A DNA stretch of 64,000 nucleotides from Hydractinia symbiolongicarpus (GCF_029227915.1 NC_079887.1:10540001-10604000); one strand, 5' to 3'; positions 36,601 to 48,307 are shown, numbered from the stretch's first letter. Notes: a model not told the origin generated them from the letters alone. Made by a program: numbers and translations.

Positions 36601-38203
36601 AAAAGCTGATATGCCTTTTATATAAAATAACAATTAAAAATATTATTCATCAAGTTGTTTTAATTTTTTTTAGTGCTAGAAAAGTTCAATAAATTGTTGG
36701 CCCAGCACTACAAAGTTAACTAAGCCAACATTTGAAATAGTCAGCATGTATGCACATTGTATGTATTAAAAAATGTAAGGAATATATAAATAATATACCA
36801 CAACATGTAAACGATTTTATGGGGGAAATTTTGATTTTTTGATTGTTTCTCTAAAAAGTGCAATTCTGTAGAACTTAATTTTGTGAATAGGATAATACAC
36901 TAATAAATATCTACAAAACCAAGTAAGCTTACCAAACTGACAAATTGTAAATTGTGCCAGACTTTTTTTTAACTTTTCATATCTCGATTCAGCTGTATCA
37001 AACAATCTAAAAAAACACTTTGTAGATTTTTTAAAAAACCCTTCTGCCTATAAAAACTTTGAAAAAAAAAGAAAGTCTGGGAGCAAGATGATACATACGT
37101 TGGTTCATAAAGTATGCTTGTTGAGAGTCCAGTAAATTCACTGTCAATAGCTACAAAAGAAAACATTATATTCCATTATTACCTAACCTAGATCAGAGAC
37201 AAAATGGTAAAAGCTAGTATTTCTGTTGTGGTAGCCTGCCACTGTAGTGTGAGTTCATAGTACATTGGACACAGCCTTAAGTGAAGTAACTGAGTGATCA
37301 AAGTATTTGAGCTTGTATAATAAAATAACATCATGATCAACTTACTCACCAGTAAGATTTCACACTAAACATTTTTTTAAATCTCAACATAAAGGTTTTT
37401 GAATGTTTTAGATAAAATTTCTGACCTGAAGAAAATAAAGTATAACAGCTATACTTGTTTTAAATTTACTTTAAAATAAATCAAGACGAAAAACAGATAT
37501 TTTCACAGAGTTCCAGTTTCAACCGAAAACATAATAAATTCCTGATGATTTATTAATTTCTCAGAATAACTCAAGAAAAGTTCATGACTTCATTTGGCAA
37601 ATTGTGCAAGAGAAATCTAACTATTTAAAAAAGATCATCCTACGTGAAGGATATTACATTCTGTAGATTCACCAAAAAAAAAATCAGTCGGAATTCTGAA
37701 ATTTGTAATTATTTTTGTATATGTGGTATTCATTATTCTGCCACAATAATAATGAATACAAGTAAAGTGTGGAAGAGGATTCCCAGGGGTCACAGACATT
37801 TAACATAGGGTTTTCCTATGAATGCAGAAATTCAAAATAGGATTTTCCTATGTTAGCCAACATTCAAAAATCGTCTGATATTTTCTGTTTTTTTTCTAGA
37901 AACTTCTGATCAGTTAAATGTTGGCGGTTTCTTACAAGAAACAACTTGATAAACAAAACTAGAGCTATGATTAATCAGTACATTAACTGTTATGAAAAGT
38001 ATACTGACCGGGTTTTAGCTAAAAGGGGCTGAAACACAAGGTATAAATCAGGCTCTGTAACTTCCTCAAAAGTTCCTTGGTTGGGAAACATCCCGACTGA
38101 ACTAAAAATGGGTAAATAAAATACCAACAAACGAAGCATTTTGTATGGCTTCTTTGATAGCTGGAAACAATTGCTCAAAATTTTGCTTTGTTACATCACA
38201 CAT
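27626..38203 (-). CDS. PNLDC1: PARN/PNLDC1-type DEDD 3'-5' exoribonuclease, 20 exons, C-terminus unresolved
   Basis: Trims RNA 3' ends: poly(A) for PARN, piRNA precursors for PNLDC1. Exons: 38203-38125, 37150-37099, 37006-36933, 36614-36575, 36239-36164, 35363-35316, 34904-34866, 34270-34203, 33935-33832, 33758-33682, 33476-33415, 33081-33021, 32371-32302, 31922-31837, 31755-31691, 31115-31048, 30272-30219, 28456-28414, 28311-28224, 27715-27626. Frames close to 448 residues. Catalytic residues are complete: D29 and E31 (FVAIDSEFTGL), D270 (GHNMLSD), H363 and D368 (CAHEAGYDAFLTG). QFTICQFG and YSAHTYNFF resemble PNLDC1; DTAESRYEKLKK resembles PARN. The final exon (NLNGEDPPSTLPERFIVEV) enters an RRM-like region, then splices at 27625 or reads through to a stop at 27617. 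The expected membrane tail of PNLDC1 is not found. Intron 9 is GC-AG. Confidence 0.88.
27991..28231. repeat. 24-bp minisatellite overlapping the donor of PNLDC1 exon 19
   Basis: Ten 24-bp units. The one nearest the exon supplies the real donor (minus strand CATA|GTAAGCTGCC, cut after 28224). On the minus strand four units carry GTAAGC, five GCAAGC and one GCGAGC at the same place. Because 24 is a multiple of three, the exon frame stays open through all units, coding an (A/V)SC(H/Y)FVYI octapeptide, and only stops at 27888. Frames on the plus strand are open for the same reason and are not genes. Confidence 0.92.
28457..30218. other. PNLDC1 intron 17, repeat-filled
   Basis: The largest intron here. 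Besides the tandem array at 28985-29612 it holds a 74-codon minus frame (28755-28979, no recognised motif) and AT-rich sequence. Confidence 0.6.
28985..29612. repeat. ~128-bp tandem repeat, about five copies
   Basis: The landmark AGGCCAAAATTGG recurs at 28994, 29106, 29234 and 29364, and as AGGCAAAATTTGG at 29493. Each copy continues with ACTACTTTATTTTYRACAAA and AAAGTATGCTGAACATGATG. Copies are about 85-90% alike by eye and the edges are decayed. It lies inside PNLDC1 intron 17. Overlapping open frames on both strands are repeat artefacts. Confidence 0.88.
30838..30914. repeat. (AAAC)n microsatellite
   Basis: About 18 pure tetranucleotides in a PNLDC1 intron, between exons 16 and 17. Confidence 0.97.
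32530..32775 (-). mobile_element. Possible decayed tRNA-derived SINE
   Basis: The minus strand reads ACAGTGTAGCAGTAGAGC with a tRNA A-box look, then GCAGGTGCGAGTGC 40 nt later as a weak B-box (consensus GGTTCRANTCC). A non-tRNA body follows toward 32530. Located between PNLDC1 exons 12 and 13. The B-box mismatch keeps this tentative. Confidence 0.4.
33529..33592. ncRNA. Two head-to-head hammerhead-ribozyme-like motifs in PNLDC1 intron 10
   Basis: On the minus strand: CCGATGA, stem II GGGAG-AAGGAT-CTCCC, GAAAC, one substitution from the CTGATGA...GAAAC hammerhead core. On the plus strand: CTGATGG, GGGAG-AAGGTT-CTTCT, GAAAC, again one core change. The two share a 7-nt centre (33557-33563). Stem I/III pairing was not resolved. 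The intron is only about 205 bp, so the palindrome makes up much of it. Confidence 0.45.
34290..34679. other. PNLDC1 intron 7 with an unsupported antisense open frame
   Basis: A 129-codon plus-strand frame begins at TTG within the intron between exons 7 and 8. It shows no motif and is AT-rich. Reported as intron sequence only. Confidence 0.4.
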
Positions 38204-39911
38204 GATAAAGCGAACACACCAAAACCACCATGAACAAGTCTACATCAATTTATTGTTGTTTCTTTTCTTTCTTCTGTCTTGCAAGTTGGGTAATCAACTC
38301 AACAATAAAACTTTGTACATTAAGTATATTAAGAGAATTACATAAACTTTGGCCGAAGCTGGAAATTGTAATTTTCAAATTAAGGCAGAATTTGTGCTCT
38401 CCTTCAAGGAAAATCACACTACAACTAACCTGAACAATTCAATTTCTTAACCTTCAATACAAATTGTGGTTATCTTTTAACAGAAAGCTATTTTTGTTTG
38501 TCTTTAAAAAAGCTTGCTGGTGGTATATTAAAACTGATAAAGAAATGTATTCCAAAAAAATAAAATATGGAAAATTATTATTCCCATAGAACTCGGTTAA
38601 AAATAAAAAAAACCTATTAAAACAAATGATTTTGGTTTAAGAAAGTTCCTGTTCAGCACTCACACAAGGAAACAAACTGATAAAAAACCCTAAAAAAAAC
38701 CAGCAACATAAAAACAACAACACAAGGTATTATACATTCCCGTATACTCTTCATTAAAATTTTTTTGTGATCATCCCTTCTCATACCACATAGTAATAAA
38801 ATCTCATTGTTTTCTCAGTAAAGGTGATACACAATATAGCAATTTTCACAATTATCCACTTATTTGGTCACACAAATTCAAAAAAAAAGTTTTATTGTTT
38901 TGGAAATTTAACAGATTATGATGATCTATTATGTATGCAGATTGTATCTAATGCATAAAAATTTTAACTCCTCCTGCATCGCATATATTACAAAAATGTG
39001 AGTTTTTCACGTTATTTAAGACAGTAGGCAGACATATTAAACAATCAAGAGCAAAACAGCTCCATAAACCTTTACATTCTTTAAACTGCTAGTTACAGAA
39101 ATTGAACATTCCCAATATTGTACTCATAATACTTATTAACTAGTTCTATTAAATATTAGAATTTTATAATATACTTATGGTGTTAAAATGTTAAAACTTC
39201 TATATTATACACAAAAACGTCACCTAGCATATATATATATATATATGCCTTATCATCAATAAGTGAGATAGTACTAATCTCTGCTGAATCCTCCCGCTAA
39301 TAACACTGACTTCAAAGTAATTCTATGTATATGGTATTTTTTGTGCATCGAAAAGTTTTTTACCTTTCATAGAAATAGAAAATATAAACATAAAAAAAAT
39401 ATCAAAATGCAGATTGGAAAAACAAAAACTTTATTAATAAAAGTATAACACAAAGCATGAAAAATTTAAAATAAAAATTGTGAAACTGACTAATTCTCAC
39501 GGATTTTCAATTAAACAAATAACCACAATCAAGGCTACTCCAAACAAAACGTTTTAACAGAAAATAACTATAACTCAAATGTAATGTTACATATACTTGT
39601 ACTGTGAGAATGGCATTTAAAGTAATTTCATCAGAAACTAGTAACCTTTGTGGATTTAAAAAAAGGTTTTTTTTAAATTCATCACTTTCTATCTTGCCCT
39701 AAAAGAATATCACAAATCTAACAAATTTTAGTAGAAAAATGTTGCAAAATTGTTGTACGTTATTGAAAAATGTGTAATGCTAGTTTCGTGGAAAACATTT
39801 CCACTGACAATAATTTACAATTGAAAAAATAACTAAAATTCGGTTTTCATGGCTAATTATAATACAATAAAGGAAATATTTAATAAAGATATATAATTTA
39901 ACTGAAAAAAG
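38204..39911. other. PHKG-PNLDC1 intergenic interval
   Basis: Contains the PHKG 3' UTR and the PNLDC1 promoter/leader. TTTATT (AATAAA on the minus strand) occurs near 39430, about 480 bp after the PHKG stop. An (AT)n run lies at 39230-39246. No additional gene is seen. Confidence 0.6.
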
Positions 39912-42900
39912 TCATTTTGACAAGGGTGATTTACTAAGAATGTTATTTGTGTTCAGTGGATGCTTTTTTGAAAAAGATGGTCTTCTTGGCAAAAACGAAT
40001 GTATCAAATTATACGAATATGTGGACTGTGATTTAAAGTCATCAATGTCATCATAACCAACCAAGTCACGTTTAAGATCATTTGCGAATAATGCATTTCG
40101 GTTTTGAACCTGGTCAGGTGTTCTTTTTACCCAGTGTCCATACATGTTAAAAGCACAACCATCTATTAACTTCCTAATTTCTTTAAAAGCATAAGGTTCA
40201 GACAGAACAGCTTTATAAGTCATTGGAACATATCTCTCATGGAATGTGTAATAAAGTTTTTTCATGGACAGCACAGTATAAACAAGAGTCTAAAAACAAA
40301 CGAAAAAACTTTAAAGACAAAATCTAGAATAAAAAACAACACTGCTACCAGTACTGACGACCGTGGATCAAACCCTCTCACTGCCAGCCAGTATGTTAGT
40401 GATGCACAAAATAGCTCTATTTCAATTTGTTTTAAATGCTTTTTCGTTCTGAGATTTAATTTTTTTGTAAAAACACATTTGTATAAATTCCCATTTTAAA
40501 AAAACAAAAAAAAACAACCCAACATAAATAAGAACAATAAAAACAAACCTTAAAACTGATCTTCGTTTTCGTCCTTACATTTACATTTTGCATTATCTAA
40601 AAACGACAAAAATAAATACATACAGAATAGTACTGACTTAAAAAAGATATCCTTCATTGTCCATAGTTTGTCAAAACGTTATTACTTTTTATTTACTTTT
40701 TTAGGCTTTCAAAAACAATATTTTCCCAAAAATTTAGGTTATTTACTTATTTAATTTAAACCTATTAACCATTTAACATAAAAATATTTTACAACTTGTC
40801 TCGCTAACCATAACATTGAAGTACCAAAATAATGACACCTACTGAACATTTTCTACAGCTGACCATTCCCTCAAACCATGGAGAGGCAAGCGCTTCTTTA
40901 GCAGTATATCTTTTTTTCACATCAACAACAAGTAGATTTTGAATCTAAAAAAGCAAAGCTAAAAAACTGGTTTGGATTTCAAATTCTGTCATTTCAAAAT
41001 GAACAAGACAATCAAAAAAGAATTACTAATAATTACTTGGAAAATTAATGGAGCAAACAAAGGAGGGGGATTGGCGTTATATTTCTTACTTAAACAAGTC
41101 AGTTGATTGGTGGTTGTATTAGACACTACAGTAATACTGTACAAAAATTATTTGAATTCTTACCAGTTGTTTTGGACCTTCACTAATGTCATCCCATTCA
41201 CAACTGGAAAATTCGAAACTACCTTCCATTATTTTACGATACATTATTGTGTCTTTTCTGTGCCAAAATGGTCCTTGGCCAACCAATCTAGTGAAATTAC
41301 GTACCAGGAGGATTAAACAGAGACATCAAACAAGATGAAAATATATACTCAAAAAATATACTTGGATTTCAATGTAAAGTAACTTGCCTCAAAACGTTCA
41401 TACTGGGTGTCACTATGCTATGTCAGAGATCTAAATCTGAGTATATTTAAACTGGTACTGCTACAAAAAACAGGAAAAATCAGTTTTCTAAACTTTCCCT
41501 TTTGTTAAAGCACTGTATTAAAATCATTTTTTTGAAAAATGTCTAAAGAAAATTAAGAGTGAACTTTGCTTGTTAAAAATAATATTAAAATCTAGGTCTT
41601 TCTAGAGTTTTCTGGATAATTTTTGTCTGCTTCTATGTTTTAAATTTTTGTAGGATGTCAAACCACAGCCCTATTACACACCACAAGAAAATTGCCTTCA
41701 CAAGTGATATCATAGTCTACTTTTATTTTAGAGTCCTGCATTGTTAACTTTTAAAAGTTCACTTTTCAATGTTCAGAAGGAAAAAAAGGACTGAAGATCT
41801 CAAGGTATTTAATTAAATCAATCCTCTTGAAAGGCTAACTGTTACTGATATGCACAACCATTTTTCCAACATGGATTATTTTGTTGTGTATGTGTGGTTG
41901 AGACACTAAATTTTAGATGCTGCCACCTGATTTTTGTAGCCTTCTGGGTGCATAATATTGACTAATTAATGCTTTTATTGTGTATGTAAAATGAAAAAAA
42001 AACTGCCTTTTTCTCATGTGATTTAAAAAAAAGGTTAAAAAGATATTCAGGCTTAAAATTTTTTCTAACTTAACTGATGTCACCACCCCGTTTCCAAGTT
42101 ATTTCAGCTCAAACTTAAAAGTGCTATGCATTGGCTTCGCTAATTTTACATATTCTCTTGACATCAATTTAAGTACATTGGAAAGTTTTTAAGTAAGATA
42201 TAACTTTAAAGGAAAATGAACACATCCATTTTATCTGTTACAGACAGATATACTTTCCATATTATAGATATACTTTCCATACTAAGAGATGCACTTACAG
42301 TGTATACAAAATCACACCACATGCCCATCTAGAAGACAAAAATAACAATTAAGTAAAAATGTCTTGTGTAAGCATGCACCTATAATTGTTTTGGAAACAC
42401 CAATTTTTTGCTACTTGTTTTCTTTGTCTTCTTTAAATTAATTTCTTTGTTTTATTATTGCTGGATCTCCCAGCTACATAACTAATGTCATGTGTTATAC
42501 TTAGTACAATCAAGAAAATCTTTAAAAACTAGATGGCAATAACAGTCAAATTCTTCAATAAAATTATAATCATGTGATAACAAGCGAGTTTGTTCTTTCA
42601 ACAGTTACAGCTGTAGCTACAAAAATGTAGCCAAGATTATACTCTCTTATTAATGACACAATAACTAATCAAATTTGTAGAAATATTTTTAAGCCTGTCG
42701 GTTTAGTAGAAACATTACCCTATAAGACAGCTATCAAAATCAACACACAACAGATCACAAAAAGGAAATTTGGTTTTGATTAATATTAATAAAGCTTTAC
42801 TCAATTTTTTAACCCGTACTGTCATCTAGGATGACCATAATTTCATTGGGATTGTGGATGCTGTTAAAGGTTCTTTATCGGGCAGCCACCTACAAGACTT

Positions 42901-45900
42901 TTCTCTTTTCCCAGAGAGACAATCTTAGAAAGGTTCGAATGCATTACCATTATCTTTTTTATGTTTTGAGCAAGAACTAAACAAAATGTGATATAAAAAC
43001 AATATCTTACAAGTCCACTGGTTGTCCATAACCTGTTTGTGATTCGTATACAACACATCTTAATGTTTCTGGTGCAAAATATGCAGGAGTTCCAAGTACA
43101 TCTACAAAAAAAATGACTTTTTGTACCTTTTGCAAGGGGACCAATACAGATAGAATATATCTGAAAAGTTGTTTCAGTTAAAGAAACATACGACTTTAGA
43201 AGACACTCAAAATTGAAACTTCTACCAGATCAGATTAACCGTTTATTTGTCCCAGCTGTGAGCAAATTTTAGAAGATTGTAGAAATTCTTAATTTTAAGT
43301 TTAAATTATCATACCATGCAGTAGTCTATTTTCCTCAAGATGGACTGCAAAACCAAAATCTGACAACAGGATATTATTATCTTCATCCAACAAAATATTT
43401 TCAGGCTTAAATTAAAAAATTAAAATAGTAAAAATGTAATGCACACCTACTATGTACTCCAGACAATTTATGGTAATCTATGCAAACATAAAAAATAATA
43501 ACATTGATTTTCCCTTGTAGTATAATTTCACAATTTTAAATTTTAATATTTTTCCTAATAATGCTACTTTTCAAATTTGTTCGATTATGTTAAGCTTCCA
43601 AACAGCACTTTTTTCCATTGAAAACTATCCCCTTAGAAAAAGACATGAGACATGTTGTGTCTACCTTATTACAGCACCAACAATAATTTGACAAAAGCAG
43701 CAGGATTTTTAAGGGTGACGCAAACTTGTCTGACAGGTAATTTTGCTTGAGGAATAACGTATAAGAATATATATTGAGAAACTACAGTTTAGATTTGCTT
43801 TACATGTTCTTATTGCCTACATTAGATAAAGAATGGAAAAAATGTAAACACAAATTTTCAATTTTAGACAAAAATTCAAAAATTTTCACTAGGTGACTAA
43901 TGTTTTATCCAAGAAAATTTTGTCCAAAATTTTCAGTCTGATAAAGTTTTCCACACTACAAAAAAAATTTCTACAATATTTCTGAGATAGAAACATCACT
44001 AGCAACACGATACCTTGAGGTCTCTGTGTACAATTCCATTTTGATGAATGTAGCTAACTGCTTTTAACAACTGCCACATTATTTTACTAAGAAAAAACAA
44101 CAACGACAAGTCTGCTAATTAATTACTAGCAATGAAAGCATTTGATTTGAAGTAGATTACAGACAACATCCTGCTCTGATCGTCATAAACACAAGACTCC
44201 ATTGTATACACATTTGTATACAATTACTAGATGAACCAAAGTATGTAACAAAGTTATAAAGAAGTCCATAAACAAACAAGTCCAGTGTTGTTACAAACTT
44301 TTAAGAATTATATTTAATAGTAACTTTGTTTATGTCAAAGTTTGATGCATTTATACTGTCTAATTGCCAGCCGGACAATTTATTTACTAAACACCAAAAC
44401 AAATTTAAGAAATTGTGAATTAATAAAACAAGCAGGTTTTAAGAATAACGAGAAAACCTAGTTTATTTATCCTGAGAATATTTTTAATATAAACTACCAT
44501 TTTATTTGCTGAGTTTTTCCCAAAAGCAATGTTTAAAACTGCATTTCAGATAACCTACTCCAAATATTAATTAGTATATTTTTTCAGGCGGCATTGTGTA
44601 AATTGCACTTTTTAGACTTTAGAAGTATATAAAAAATTAAAGCATTTATTTTTTTTAGATAATAGATATACTTCATATGAGCCTTCCAGCAAGTGTACAC
44701 AAATACCCACAACAACCTCTTTAAAAAGCAAATACGAAAATATCTCCATCACAATTTTACGGTTTACAGCCTTCACTCTCTGTTTTATTTTAGAAATATA
44801 TATATACATGACTTATTAGAGGTTCTGATAAAATAGAAATGCAGATGTATAATGTACCGGACAACTCTCTCTGGAATGGTAACTTCTTGTGTGAGATAAT
44901 CAAAAAGTTCACCACCTTTAGCTCTAAAGAGAAAAAAAAATTACCATTATTGTGAAAACTGATACTACGCATTGGATGAATAAGTCAGCCAGCCAAACAA
45001 ACTTTACATACACAATGTTTTTTTATAACAAAACTTCACTTTTCTTAGCAAAATGCCTGAAGCAAAATGCCTGAATAAGCTGAATTTTTTTCCTAATTTT
45101 TCTTGTTTTCTCTGTTTTCTTTTAAATAACTACGATTTATTTGAAACATCTTTCATTTTTATTAAAGAAAATATATTTTTAGGATAAAATTCTGTCAGGA
45201 TGTTTATTTGACTGAAAAAAAATAATAATTGTGTTGTGTTTTGATATTATTGTTATTCAGGTAAATGTAAATATCCAGGTATCCAAAATTTGGAGGATCT
45301 TAACATGCTGAGGCTGGGGATTTTTTTAAATTTTCTTAAATTTTGAGGTTTTTGAAGCTCATTTTCTTACAAAAATTTTCATAAAAAAAATGTGTGTATG
45401 AATAGAAATATAAACTCACAACTCGAATACCAGGAACATAAAAGCTGAGCTTTCATGGTAATCTTTAAGTGTGACTAAAATTTAAAACAAATTTATCATT
45501 ACTGCAATCCTGTTCGTATTTTTTTGGAAAATGGCAGCTTTAGGCCATTCTAAGAAATACACCAAACAGTTACATTTCTGTAAATATTATGCCCAGGGTT
45601 GTAGTAGCAAAATGATTTTAGCATAGCTAACTTACTAATATTAGGATGGTCTCGCAATATAGACAAAGCACCAACTTCTGTACGGACTTGAGTAATAATG
45701 TCAATTCCTTTTACATTTTGCCCTCGATCGCTAAGCTTATCAATGATTTTTACTGCAAATTCTTCTCCAGTTTCTTTGTTTAAGCACCTTCGTACAACAC
45801 TTGAAATGCCACTGAAAGAAATTTTAATTTATAAATAGAATTAGCTAATCAGTAATTCCAATGCTTATGGTACCTTGAAAAATGCAAAAACGTTGAAAAA

Positions 45901-46601
45901 AAATATTATGTTAGCAATTTTATTGCTAAAATAAGAATGTGAAACTTAAGTTCCGTTTTTATGTGTTGACAAGTATGGAGAAAGTGCACATGGTTTTGGT
46001 AAACAAAATATCCTTTAAACACCTTATTTTGCAAAGACATTACAACATTTCCTATCAGTATGTTTAAGTTTTCCCCACATAAATTATTTTACTGGGGGGT
46101 TTCATAAAACAAGAAAAATTTAAACCCATCTCCCTTTGACCACACCCTGTTTACAAAATGGTGGCAAGCCTTAGAAAATTCTAACCAAGAGGTTTGTATA
46201 TCTAAAAAGACTTTAATTATTCATTAAGACTGCTATTTTGTTGATAATTCGATTTTATCATTATACAACTCTTTTCTAAATATTTTTTTCTGAATGACAG
46301 GCTGTAGAAAATTGAAAAACCACTAAAACAGATGGAAAGACAAAATTTGGCAGGAGACTGTATAAAAAAAACAAAATAGAAATGTTCTAAAACATTTTCC
46401 AAAACATTTTAAGAATTATTCTCATTAGTCTCAAAACATGAACATTACTTTTTGGCTACCTTTTTAATGTGTTTAACATTTCTAAAATGATATCAGATAT
46501 AAAAATATAAACACTTACTCTCCAAGAATTTCTCCAACCTGATATTTTGAATAAAATTCATTATCTTCCTCGTTTTCCCCTTCTTGGACTGATGGAGTCA
46601 T
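39912..46601 (-). CDS. PHKG1: Phosphorylase kinase gamma catalytic subunit, complete, 12 exons, 444 aa
   Basis: Phosphorylates glycogen phosphorylase as the catalytic subunit of the alpha-beta-gamma-calmodulin holoenzyme. Exons: 46601-46519, 45811-45636, 45474-45420, 44923-44858, 44086-44014, 43405-43315, 43101-43011, 42328-42299, 41287-41164, 40944-40825, 40596-40549, 40289-39912. Frames close exactly. N-terminus MTPSVQEGENEEDNEFYSKY leads into the G-loop GEILGDGISSVVRRC, Lys49 (FAVKIID), HRDLKPEN (147-154), DFG (167-169), GTPAYFAPE (185-193). The C-terminal calmodulin-binding half is diagnostic: EPYAFKEIRKLIDG and YGHWVKRTPDQVQNRNALF match PHKG, not other CaM kinases. Vertebrate PHKG1/2 paralogy cannot be assigned, so read the symbol as PHKG1/2 pro-orthologue. 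The 445-codon length exceeds the usual ~390-405 because of a Ser/Asn/Lys tail. Exon 8 is a 30-bp microexon. Confidence 0.95.
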
Positions 46602-46826
46602 AACTAAATTTATTTTCTAAAAATTAACAAGGACTAGCTTACATGTGTCCAAAAGTCTGTTTGTCAAATTTGTTAGCAACAACTTAATATATTTATATAT
46701 GTTTTTTTTAAAAAAAATCATGCAAGTTTTGAGATGCTTGGTATATACATGAAAAAACTGCTTGCTTTCTTCATGAAGTTAAAAATTTGCAAAACTTCGT
46801 AGCAACACAAGATTGCAAAGTATTTT
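46602..46826. promoter_or_regulatory. PHKG upstream region
   Basis: About 225 bp between the PHKG start codon and the Penelope-like left arm. It holds the 5' UTR and probably promoter sequence, but no motif is decisive. The transposon lies immediately upstream of the gene. Confidence 0.35.
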
Positions 46827-46852
46827 CATAAAAATTACGACACGTTTTATTT

Positions 46853-46885
46853 TTAACATGTTTCGACTTTACGAAAGTCATCTTC
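46853..46885 (-). ncRNA. Hammerhead-like motif in Penelope-like arm
   Basis: The minus strand reads CTGAAGATGA, then a perfect 6-bp stem GACTTT-CGT-AAAGTC overlapping it, then GAAACATG. Penelope-like elements are known to carry hammerhead motifs at this location. The core has extra bases relative to CTGATGA, so activity is doubtful. The inverted copy is at about 48249-48281 on the plus strand. Confidence 0.45.
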
Positions 46886-47110
46886 AGAATATTATACAAA
46901 AGTTGATACATACATTCTTTATACAAAAATTTTTATGAAAGTTATTTAAATATTTCCCAAAAGTACAATTTTATATGAATTATACACAAGCTAATCCATA
47001 TTGACAAGATAATATTAAATAAACTAACAAAAGTTAGTTAAATAAAATTTATATACACAATTTGTTTAAGACAATTAAATATTTCCCAAAAGTACAATTT
47101 TTTAATTTTA

Positions 47111-47535
47111 TCTATATAATAATACGCCAGTTCTGTCTGTCTGTGACTTTTGCAAAGTGGATAAAATTTCTTTGATAAATTCTATAAAACATCGTCTATA
47201 AATTTGTTCTGTAAATTACCAAACTTTGACGTTAAAGCAATATTGACGTCAAAGGAAAGTATATTAAGATTAGTGAAGCCATTGCATTGCACTTTTAAAT
47301 TTAAGGCTAAATAACTTGAAACGGGTGGAAATAACTGACGTCATCTCCTGCGTAGGTAACTAGGGACCACCTTTGACCAATTTGGGTAAGTTTCCCAAAC
47401 CTGGGTCCCTGAATCCATTTCGGGAATGGACGGGTTGATGACGTCATCAAAAAACCTACAAACCCTAATATCTCTGCAACCGTTTGTCAAAAATACACGA
47501 TCCTATACATTGATCAGTGTTTCAAGATCTATACG
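47111..47535 (+). mobile_element. 5' fragment of a Helitron, interrupted by Penelope-like sequence
   Basis: Starts TCTATATAATAATACGCCAG after A and follows the 49877-50603 element block by block (GGGTCCCTGAATCC, GGAATGGACGGGTTGATGA, CTAATATCTCTGCAACCG, CGATCCTATACA). Similarity ends near CAAGATCTATACGATGAA at about 47538, where the GIY-YIG coding sequence begins. The Helitron 3' end is missing. Confidence 0.75.
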
Positions 47536-47943
47536 ATGAAGGTCAATAAGATGTGTAAAGAAATCAATGTGTGCCTCGTTTTTAAGTCGTGTAAAATTAA
47601 AGATTATTTTTCTTGCAAGGACAGAGTTCCTGAATCTTTTAAATCTGGACTTGTGTATAAATTTGTTTGTGCTAGTTGTAATGCTAGCTATGTGGGTAAA
47701 ACCACCAGGCACATTTCTAGTAGAGTTAAAGAACATTTGAAAACTGATAAAAACTCACAAATATTTAAGCATATGCAGTCAAATCTTAACTGTAAATTAC
47801 TATGTAACGAAAATTGTTTTTCTATTTTGGATTATGCAAACACTGATTGGCAGAGGAAACTCAAAGAGGGTATGCATATTTCTTGGTTGAAACCAGACCT
47901 CAATAAACAAGTTAAGCATTGCATCATCAATTTATCCGTTTAA
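47536..47943 (+). CDS. GIY-YIG endonuclease domain of a Penelope-like retroelement (5'-truncated), 135 aa
   Basis: The C-terminal endonuclease that nicks target DNA for Penelope-like retrotransposition. Residues around 35-60 read GLVYKFVCASCNASYVGKT: the GIY-type half (LVY), the CxxC insertion specific to Penelope-like enzymes, and the YIG-type half (YVG). HISSRVKEH supplies the catalytic Arg, preceded by KDRVPESFKSG. The reverse transcriptase that should precede it is absent: coding sequence begins at a junction with Helitron DNA, so the ATG is probably fortuitous. The frame is intact to TAA at 47943, suggesting a young insertion or retention by chance. Confidence 0.85.
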   Translation: MKVNKMCKEINVCLVFKSCKIKDYFSCKDRVPESFKSGLVYKFVCASCNASYVGKTTRHISSRVKEHLKTDKNSQIFKHMQSNLNCKLLCNENCFSILDYANTDWQRKLKEGMHISWLKPDLNKQVKHCIINLSV

Positions 47944-48307
47944 TTTTATGTTTTGTATTAGCCGCTTGTTCAATATCGTTTTTGTTACTTGGATATTGAT
48001 TTAGCATGTGTAAATTCATTTAATAAAATTAAAAAATTGTACTTTTGGGAAATATTTAATTGTCTTAAACAAATTGTGTATATAAATTTTATTTAACTAA
48101 CTTTTGTTAGTTTATCTAATATTATCTTGTCAATATGGATTAGCTTGTGTATAATTCATATAAAATTGTACTTTTAGGAAATATTTAAATAAATTTCAAA
48201 AAAATTTTTGTATAAAGAGTGTATGTATCAACTTTTGCATAATATTCTTAAGATGACTTTGGTAAAGTTGAAACATGTTAAAAGTAAAACGTGTCGTAAT
48301 TTTTATG

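Larger units (their letters stand above)
46827..48307. mobile_element. Penelope-like element remnant with 285-bp inverted arms
   Basis: Left arm 46827-47111 is the reverse complement of right arm 48023-48307 with few differences. Between them lie a Helitron 5' fragment (47111 to about 47535) and a GIY-YIG ORF (47536-47943). Arms carry TTTAAATATTTCC-AAAAGTACAATTTT twice and, at the outer ends, the GTTTCGACTTTACGAAAGTC block typical of Penelope-like pseudo-LTRs. Inverted terminal copies are known for Penelope-like elements. No reverse transcriptase is present. Confidence 0.75.
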
